In this document: positions 10,772-20,400 of the stretch, one piece after another | How positions within the stretch are numbered: the stretch's first letter is position 1 | How the letters are laid out: the number at the start of each line of letters is the position of its first letter | Source of the DNA: Ampelocalamus luodianensis | Taxonomy: Eukaryota; Streptophyta; Magnoliopsida; Poales; Poaceae | Assembly (NCBI GenBank): GCA_036346255.1 | Contig: CM070623.1 | Span: forward strand, 20,218,875-20,282,874 | Length of the DNA: 64,000 bases | Direction: 5' to 3' | The notes under the pieces: model-generated | Seen by the model: the letters and a program-made list of their open reading frames with translations, nothing else | The model's database searches: none | What the model was told of the DNA's origin: nothing | Made by a program: the position numbers and the translations under genes

Positions 10772-10809
10772 CTTCCGCCAGCGCGCCAAGGGGCGCGCAT
10801 GTCCCTAGT
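10772..10809 (+). mobile_element. Helitron-like 3' end (plus orientation)
   Basis: A perfect short hairpin (GCGCGCC, AAG loop, GGGCGCGC) at about 10,781-10,798 is followed 6-7 bases later by CTAGT at 10,805-10,809. A hairpin a few bases before CTRRT is the Helitron 3' signature. No 5' terminus was assigned. Together with the opposite-facing end at 7706 it brackets several exon-like fragments, as expected if gene pieces were captured, but the two ends need not belong to one element. Confidence 0.45.
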
Positions 10810-11455
10810 TTGTTAAAAATGGAGATGGTAACTTTCACACTCGGTTACATTTTCGAATTCTACTATTCCATAAAGAAAATAAAAGAAGTGTGTACTCTAT
10901 AAGACTAAAGAGCACACGGGTTGCATCCTTAGGCCAAACAACACAAACTTCATGCTACCTGAACAGGCAAATATCATCAAAATTTCTAGTTCGTCTCAGG
11001 CACACAATTTTGTAGGCACTTTGCTCAGGTCACTAACCAATCAGGGTCACAACGATTATTTAAGACTTGATGTACAAAATGCTTGCTTTCTTTTTTGAGC
11101 GTGCTCATCTGGCACTACAAACTGCTTACTTGATACACTACTTAAGCAAAACGACCTGCATCGACACTGTTAGGAAGAAAAGGATTCCTAGGTTACACTA
11201 TTGTTACACTTGAGAACCAATTTGCTGGGCATGAAATCTGACGATTCATCTCCTGCTCCTAACTTCATTACAGTTCAAGAAAAGGTGTCGCACCCTGCAG
11301 TACCCATTTTCTTTCTGTTTCAATAGTGGATGTATATAAGAGAGACCTGAGCTGAAACCAATGATCTATCACATTCGATGGCCAGAAAGAAAATCAATCA
11401 CCTGATTTGGTTTGAGTCAAATGTATTTACCAGCGGCACTGCATCAACCAACATC
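10810..11455. other. Spacer, probably including the 3' UTR of the PHD-finger gene
   Basis: No coding signal. The minus-strand PHD-finger gene ends at 11,456, so its 3' UTR and polyadenylation site should lie here. I could not assign a specific cleavage site. Confidence 0.4.
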
Positions 11456-14400
11456 CTATGAACTTGAATCCGCACTCTTAGGTTCCATGTAACCACTAGT
11501 TTCAGGAGCAACAGAATTATCGTCTTGGCTCTCATCATCCATGGGTGTATCATTTCTGTCACTACTAGAATCAGACAAAGTGGCAGCAGCATCGTCAGAG
11601 GATGAATCAATGCTAGATCTCTTCCTCGTATCCTTGACTCTCCTCCCTTTCAGTTCAAGTCGCCTGCGTTTCCGAGTCTTTCGTTTGCCCCTTGGCAGAT
11701 CTTCTTGGTGTGACTCAGCACTCTCATCTTCTGGATCCCTTTCAGCCCTGTTTCTCATCTTCTCGGTTTCCAATACATCAGCCAACAGGGAGTCACTTTC
11801 CACCTTTCGGCGCTTATTTGGATTCATCTGAAACAAAACAAGTTTAAATGATTCTTCAACAACCAAACCATACAAAACATCTGAAATAAAATCAGTTGAA
11901 AGAAATATTCTACTATCAAACCATACAAAACTGTTAGTATCTACATCATTACTGCAGGAAGACCTATTTATCCATGGTACAGTTTGCAACCAAAGACTTT
12001 TTTTCCCTGCAGCAAACAGCTAGATTCCTAAAAAACGGAAAGATTTTTTTTTGGCAGCAAACAACTAAATTCCTTTCTATTTTTTCGTGGGATATTTCTG
12101 GGGCCAAATAAAAATGAACTTTTAAAGAAGACAATTTGGATGAGTTTCACTGAGATGCCAGGACATCCGTAGAAGCCTTTACCTCAGGGCCTGAAGCACC
12201 ATCACTTATGGACCGTAAGGTAAGCTTCCAAGGAAAAAGGCATGGAGGCTTATACGATAATTTCATTGAGCATATATGACAGGCCTTTTGTGGCGCTTAA
12301 TAATCATGTTGTGAGAAAAAGCAACAAATTTGGTTCATGTTACTTGTGAGATTTGAAGATGTAACTGTGTTCAGCAACTTGCAAGTAGCAACAAATATGC
12401 CAAGTGACTCAAGCCCACATGCTAGAACACAAAATTGAAATCAATGATTGTCTGTAAGAAGGATCAAATCAGTTTGTGGGAACTACAAATATGGATACAA
12501 TGAAAAGAAAAGATGAATGCCAAGATCTGACCTTTGGAGCCTGGTCAACAAGATGAGCCCACTCTCTCCTGTTCCTAAGACAATCATTGACAGCATGTAA
12601 ACAGTTGGAATATGCATACTCTTCCCCGTTGGGTTTACTTAAATCCCTCCAATGCTGAAAAGTAGTATAAAACCAGCATGAATTATGAAAAATACAGAAT
12701 CTATATACATTAGCTGCTCAATAAACAAAGCGTACCTGGTGAACAGTGTCACACAGTTCTCCATATGAAATATTTCTGTTCTTACTGATGATTTCATCAA
12801 TCAATCCTGCAAATAGAACATATAGCACACTTACAGACTTCTATATTGCACAAAATCAAATGAACTGAGCTACATACCGGGTAAATTGCGTGAAACACTG
12901 CTATCCATTGGATCTTCCTTTGCCAAACCAGTGGTGCCTCCAGGTGAACAAATACCATGATTTTGCTGTTCCGTTTCTATATTTTCAGCTAATCTGCATG
13001 AGTCCTTCACAGAAGGAACACGTTCTGTGCTAGAATCTCTATGCCTCCGTTCAACAAAAGACACCTTCCCTCTCTTCTTGGTATCATCATTATCTCTCAA
13101 TGCATCATCTTTGTTTCTCTTCTTTAAAACCTGCACTAACAGGAAAGCTTCATAACATTTTACATAAAGACTGAAGAAATGAAATAAAATATACTTTTAT
13201 GACCTTCAGTAGTAGTGACCTTACCGGTGTTTGATCCCTTCCTCCATGTGCTGAAGACCGCTTTGAAAAAACGGTAGCTCCAGTTGGATGTAGCATCTGC
13301 AGGCTAGCTGCTTGATGGCAACGTGGCACCCTTGGTACTCTGGGGGAGCTGTTCAATTGTTGATGTAATAACAATGCAAGCTACGAAAATTAAGTAACAA
13401 AAAGTGAGAAAACTTAAACTTGCTAATCAACAGAAATACTAGTTATTCGAAATTTTTATTATTTTCATACCTGTTCATCACTCAATGAAGCTGTCGTATC
13501 AGAGGCTCGCAGCTCAGTCGATGTTGAATTATTGGAATCCTCCTGTGTGATATTAATAAAGCGGTGGGTGGTCTTATCCCTTTTCTGAGAAAAGCTAGAA
13601 GGCATTGCCTTATTACGAGAATGCAATGGTGCCACTTCGCCTCCTGTGGTGGCAGTCTTTTGTGACTGCTCCTTTAGTACAGGTAATCTATGTTTGCCAG
13701 ACGATGTCCTACTTGCTTGAGATGATTTTGGCGCAGAAGGCGGGGAGCCTTTCAGTGGAACTTTCTCAGAACATCTCGTGAGTTCCTTAGAACTCTCTTC
13801 AGAATGTTTAGCAGAATCATGTTTGCTGTCAGCCGGTGAGACTAACATTGTCTGTTCCTTTTTCATTAAACGAACAATCTTCCCTGCGGATGATGGTTCT
13901 GTGGATACTAAAGAGTGCGGTAACTCAAAATGGGTAGAGGTAGAACCAGAAGAGGCTGTACAAACTTTCGCAACACCGAAAATTGAATTTGGATTCTCCG
14001 CTACCGTGTGCATCTGATTTTGTGTTTCAGACTTTGGATGTTCAGAACATACTGCATCAGATGCTAACTTGGATGAGTTTCTTTGAATGATTAAAGAACC
14101 TGCAGTATCTCCTAGACCTTGTTTATCGCTTTTATGCTCATCACTTACAAATTGGATAGCCTCGGCTCTCTCATGATCCTCAGAAGTAGCCTCACTTTTA
14201 ATATTCTGTGATTTTGACTGACCAATCTGCAAATTCAGTACAGCACTAACAACCTGCAGATTTGAAGAAGTTTGATTTGGTTGCTTCTGAAGACCCAGGC
14301 CCTCATGCATTTTCTCGGAACCAGCATCGATTGGTGTATCTCCATTAGATGGTTTACCATTATCCATTTTCACAACTGTGTAATGTTCCAAGCATAAGTA

Positions 14401-17400
14401 ACACTACTGGGTTTCAGAGGCATTTTCATATTCATCAAAACTTAATTGTGCAAAGACAACTAACTGGGAAGCTTTGGTTACCTGAATTCATTATGCCGGA
14501 TTGTATGCCCGCATTTTGATTCCCATCTATTTGTTGCTTATACATGCTATCCTGCATATTCCACAACGTGTTAAACTATATTTTAAAAGTACTGCTGTTT
14601 ACTGCTGTAATTAAGTTTACTTAAGAAAGTAGATAAGAAATAAACAAAACTAGGAAACAGAGACAACAATCATCAGAAACTCAAAGAACTCACTGCTTTA
14701 AATGGACACATGTATAGATATTTAAAAATTCTACGAGATAAAAAATACTACTTTATAAAGTATACATGAAACTGTAATTCTGTAGTCGTATCGCAATCAT
14801 GAGAACCCAAAAAACAAATTGCTTTAAATGACACACAACTACACAAACTAAATCTCCCCGTATGGCACTGATCTATCGGGGTCTTATTAGGCATGCACTT
14901 ACCCCAAAGGCTGTACAACAAAAACATTGAAATGACTGTCAGACAGTTAAACCCACACTTGGGCCGGCAATTGGGTGAAGGGGGAGGAGAGACCGAGCAA
15001 TTTGGCCGTCCTTGCTTGGGCCCATCTGGCCCATATAATACTCTCAGAGGAGGGGAGTGAGCTGTTAGGTTTTCAGTTCACCACCTCCCCGACGTCACCA
15101 TCGCAAGAGAGTGGGGGAGCAAGAGAGGCACAACAATGGCGGCGGGGCTAATGATCGCGATGGGGGCTGCGGCCAGGCTTCCAATGGCGAAGATGGCGAA
15201 GGCAGGCGGAGGAGGTTGTCACAAGAAGATGGATGCTCACAAGATCCACCCCGCCGCTAGGCAAATTGTGCTCCGCCGTAGTTGAATCCACCACCCCAAA
15301 CGTCGATTCTCCTTCCCCGTTACTAGATTTCGTCTCCCTGTCGTCGACATGGACCTCCAGGTTCCCATTCCTCCACCCTCCAATTTCTGTCACTGCTCCC
15401 ACTCTCTGCTGCTTCTCCCCCTGTTTTCTAGTCGGCCGCTGAGGCGCCCTAGCAGCTAGGCGCCACCCTGCCGCCCGACTAGCGCCTAGTGCCTTTTAGG
15501 ACACTGCTATTGATAGAATAACAATATATTGTGGAGCAATGAAAATATTACAGGAAACCAGAACATGGATAACACATTAACAGTTTAACACAATACTAGG
15601 AAATATCAATGCTGTTTGGGACGAAAATACATTGCAGGCGAGGAAATAAGGTGCCAAATGTGATGGATAAGTCTCTGTGTCGGCTTTTTGTGTGTCGGCT
15701 TCTTTTGCTTTGCTTTTGCTTTAGCATCTTAGACTAGCTTTTGCTTTTGCTTTAGCATCTTAGACTAGCTTTTGACTAGCATCTAGGACAGACATCTTTG
15801 CTTTAGCATCTTAGAGGACATAGAGGGCTGAGCATCTAGAATGAGCATCCTAGACTAGCATATGCTTGGCATATGCTCGACATATGCTTGGCATATGCTT
15901 GGCTGTTTAGCCCTATAAATATGTATCCCCAACCCTTGAGTTGGTATGGCATTAATGAAGAGAAATATACAAGAGAAAAATTGTCCCATCTCCAAGTGTC
16001 ATCCTCTCCATGAGAGTAAGGATCTTGCTATCACCAATAGTAAGAGTCGGACTAACAAGTGGTATCGAGCTTGTGTATCCTGTAGCTGAGCATCTCCTAC
16101 TCATCTCCTTCTCAGGCCTCGCGGCGACCCGTGCCGTGCGGCGGCGACTCGGTATCCACGCTTCGCTCCTCTCGGAGGCGAGCGGCTCGTCGAAGCGACC
16201 CTCTCCACGCAACACCCCGATGGCGCGCCATGTCCGCGAGCGATCTCGGCGTTCGGTCGCCTCGAGCCGCGGCGTCGTGACGGCGGCTTCGCCGCGCAAG
16301 CCAGTATGTAAGCGGCGGCGAGGCATGCTGCCAGCGCAAAAAGCGTCGGTAGCGGCGCTGGGCGGCGGCCAGCGGAGTGGAAGCGGCGCCCGGCGAATCG
16401 CGGCGTGCGTGCGGCGCAGCGGAGTCAAGGTCTGCGGCGGCAGCAGCGGCTCCATCTCTGGCGATGGCAGCGCCAGCGGACCTTGGCGCCGAGGAGGAAG
16501 GAAGCGCGGCGCGCGCGATGGGTAGCGCGCCGCCCGCGAGCTTGGCGGCGATCGAGCGGCGCGGTCGCGCTGATGGCGCTCTGGAGGCGCGCGCGGCGGT
16601 GGCGCTCACGGAGGCGCGCCGCGGCGGTGGCGCTCTGGAGGAAGCGCGCGGCGGTGGCGCTCTGGAGGAGCGCGCGCGCGGCGGTGGCGCTCACGGAGGC
16701 GCGCCGCGGCAACGGCGGCGACGGTCGATAGAGCGCGGCCTTCCACGAGCGGCGTGGCTCTCACGGGCCGTGCAGTGGTTACCACGGGTTCAGTATTGTC
16801 GGGGGCCGCCCCCGGCGGTGGGTGGCCTACCCTGCGAGCCAACTTCGTCGAGTGGGCGCGGTGATGAAGGTGAGCTCAGTGCGGCACATGTGGGAAGCGG
16901 TCCGTGCGGCGGCGTCGACTCGACCGAGATCGATGGCGCTGGATGCCCTCATCAGCTGCGATCCGCCTTGAGATGCGATTCGCTCTCAACAAGCGATCGC
17001 CAAGGAGGCTTGGGCGCCATCATTGCGGCACGCGCGGCGGCGGCGCGCGCGCAAGTCCCTGCTGCGAGCGCCGCGCGAGTGGGAGACCACGACTTTCAAG
17101 CGGTGAGGGCGTTGATGACTTTGCTCTCGTCTCAACACTCTGCTGCGAGAAGTTGGTACGATTCGGCGGCGACACCTACGGCGAGAGAGGCGCGAGAAGC
17201 TCTTTGTTGCGTCCAGAAGTACAAGCGGATGGCTCGGTCGATCCGGTCTCTGCTGGACCTCTCACGATGTCGATCGAGGAGGCGATAGGTCGCCTCAAGG
17301 TCGTCGCGATGATGAGCCACGATCCTACCGGGACCGTCACCATGGCGGAAGCTCCTCCTCGCTCGGGAGAGTGGGGTGCCGGCCAAGGTGACGAGAAGAA

Positions 17401-20400
17401 GGAGCCTTCTTCCGACGACGCGACATGCATCGTGGCAGCGCGGCAAGCCGCGCAAAGACACCAGAGCATGGGCACGAGGACATGCAGGGGTGATGGCAGT
17501 GGGCGCCGAGCGGCGCGCGGCAAGCAAGGCGACGCGAGGCGACTCTTGCTACAAGCTGCGGCAAGCTTGGTCATTGGGCGAGTTGTCGGCGACCACGGCG
17601 CGGCGAGCCGCGTCGCCTGGCGGAGGAGGAGGAGCACGGCTCGTTCATTGCTCGAGCGAGCATTGAACTACCTCACGCAGCGGCGGCGTGGCGGCTCTCT
17701 CCGCCTTGGCGAGCCAAAGCACACGTCTCCTCGGCGGCGATTCGAGTCAACGACATGGCCGGTTGACGGAGTTCTTCAGCCGAGCTTGACTCTAGCGTCA
17801 GAGCTCCGTCGAGTTTGAGGGCGCCTCGCGTGGAAATCAAGGCGTCGGCTCCGTCATTTCGCGCCGGGATCGGGATGGCTCAGATTCCTCACAGGAGACA
17901 CACAAGACTTAGGGAGATTGATGGATAAGTCTACGTGCCGGCTTTTTGTGTGTCGGCTTCTTTTGCTTTTGCTTTTGCTTTAGCATCTTAGACTAGCTTT
18001 TGATTTTGCTTTAGCATCTTAGACTAACTTTGACTAGCATCTAGGAATGACATCTTTGCTTTAGCATCTTAGAGGACATAGAGGGCGAGCATCTAGGATG
18101 AGCATCCTAGACTAGCATATGCTTGGCATATGCTTGGTATTTAGCCCTATAAATATGTATCCCCAACCCTCGGGTTGGTATGGCATTAATGAAGAGAAAT
18201 ATACAAGAAAAATTGCCCCGTCTCCAAGTGTCATCCTCTCCAGGCGAGTAAGGATCTTGCTATCACCTCAAGCAAGAGTCCGGCGACTAACAAGTGGTAT
18301 CGAGCTTGTGTATCCTGTGCTTTGAGCATCTCACGCTCATCTCCTTCTCGACCTCGCGCGGCCCAGTGCCGTGCGGCGGCGACTCGGTATCCACGCTTCG
18401 CTCCTCTCCGGAGGCGGGTAGCGGCTCGTCGAAGCGACCCTCTCTCACGCAACACCACGTGGTGCGCCATGTCGCGAGCGATCTCGGCGTTCGATCGCCT
18501 CGAGCACGCGCGGCGTCGGCGACGGCCGGCTCGCCAGCAACAAGCGGCGGCGGCGGCGGCGCGACTGCTGCGCGGCGCAAAAGCGTCGGCGCGGCGGCGG
18601 GCTAGCGGCGGCGCGGAAGTGGAAGCGGCGGCGGCGAATCGGCGCGTGCGGCGCGGCGAGAGGTCAAGTCTGCGGCGGCGGCAGCAGCTCTCTCTGCGAT
18701 GGCGGCGCCAGCGGACCTTGGCGGCCGGAGAGGAAGCGGCGCGGCGGCAGCGCGATGGGTAGCGCGCGCGCCCGAGCTTAGCGGCGATCGAACGGCGCGG
18801 TCGTGATGGCGCTCTGGAGCGCGCTCGGCGGTGGCGCTCTGAGGAGGCGCGCCGGCGGTGGCGCTCTGGAGAGCGCGCGCGGCGGTGGCGCTCTGGAGGC
18901 GCGCTCGGCGGTGGCGCTCTGGAAGAAGCGCGCCGCGACAACGGCGGCGAGCGGGTCGATAGAGGCGCGGCCTTCACGAGCGTGGCTCTCCACGGGCCGT
19001 CGTGGTTACCACGGGTTCGGTGTTGTCGGGGGCCGGCCCCGGCGGTGGGTAGCCTACCTCGCGAGGCCAACTTCGTCGAGTGGGCGCGGTGATGAAGTGA
19101 GCTCGAGTGCGGCACATGTGGGAAGCGTCCCGTGCGGCGGCGTCGACTCGACGGGATCGGCGGCGGCTGGATGCCCTCGTCGCTGCGATCCGCGAGATGC
19201 GATTCGCTCTCCAACAAGCGGTGCGAGGAGGCTTGGGGCGCCATCGGCTGCGACGCGCGCCGGCGGCGGCGCGCGCAAGTCCCACTGCGAGCGCCGCGCG
19301 GAGTGGGAGACCACGACTTTCAAGCGGTGAGGCGTTGATGACTTTGCTCTCGTCTCAACGCTCTGCTGCGAAGTTGAGTACGATTCGGCGACACCTCGGC
19401 GAGAGAGGCGTCGAGAAGCTCTTTATTGCGTCCCAGAAGTACAAGCGGATGGCTCGGTCGATCCGGTCTCTGCTGGACCTCTCCACGATGTCGATCGAGG
19501 AGGCGATAGGTCGCCTCAAGGTCGTCAACGATGATGAGCCACGATCCTCTCGGGACCCGTCACCGTGGCGGGAAGCTCCTCCTCCGCTCGGGAGGTGGGG
19601 CTGCCGACCAGGTGACGAGGAAGAAAGAGCCTTCTTCCACGACGACGACGCATCGTGGCGTGGCAGCGCGGCAAGCGCGCAAAGACACCGAGCATGGGCA
19701 CGAGGACATCAGGGGTGATGGCGATGGGCGCCAGGCGGCGCGGCAAGCAAGAGCGCGCGAGCGACTCTTGCTACAAGCTGCGGCAAGCTTGGTCATTGGG
19801 CGAGTTGTCGGCGACCACGCAGCGGCGGCCCGCGTCGCCGAGGCGGAGGAGGAGCACGGCTCTGTTCATTGCTCGGCGAGCATTGAACTACCTCGGCGGC
19901 TGCCGCGCGGCGGCTCTCCTCCGCCTTGGCGAGCCAAAGCACCGTCTCCTCGGCGGCGATTCGTCAGCGACATGGCCGGTTGGCGGGAGTTCTTCAGCCG
20001 AGCTTGACTCTAGCGTCAGAAGCTCCGTCGGGTTTAGGGCGCCTCGTGGAAATCAAGGCGTCGGCTCCGTCATTTCGCGCCGGGATCGGGATGGCTCAAT
20101 TCCTCACAGGAGACACACAAGACTTAGGGAGATTGATGGATAAGTCTACGTGTGGCTTTTTGTGTGTCGGCTTCTTTTGCTTTGCTTTTGCTTTAGCATC
20201 TTAGACTAGCTTTTGCTTTTGCTTTAGCATCTTAGACTAGCTTTTGACTAGCATCTAGGATGACATCTTTGCTTTAGCATCTTAGAGGACATAGAGAATG
20301 AGCATCTAGGATGAGCATCCTAGACTAGCATATGCTCGGCATATGCTTGGCATATGCTTGGTCATTTAGCCCTATAAATATGTATCCCAACCTCGAGGTT

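Noticed and set aside
16377..20143. Many 100-340 codon open frames on both strands in the GC-rich block
   Set aside because: They overlap in all frames, are dominated by Ala/Arg runs, and fall inside the two internal domains of an LTR element. Only the short gag motif is credible.
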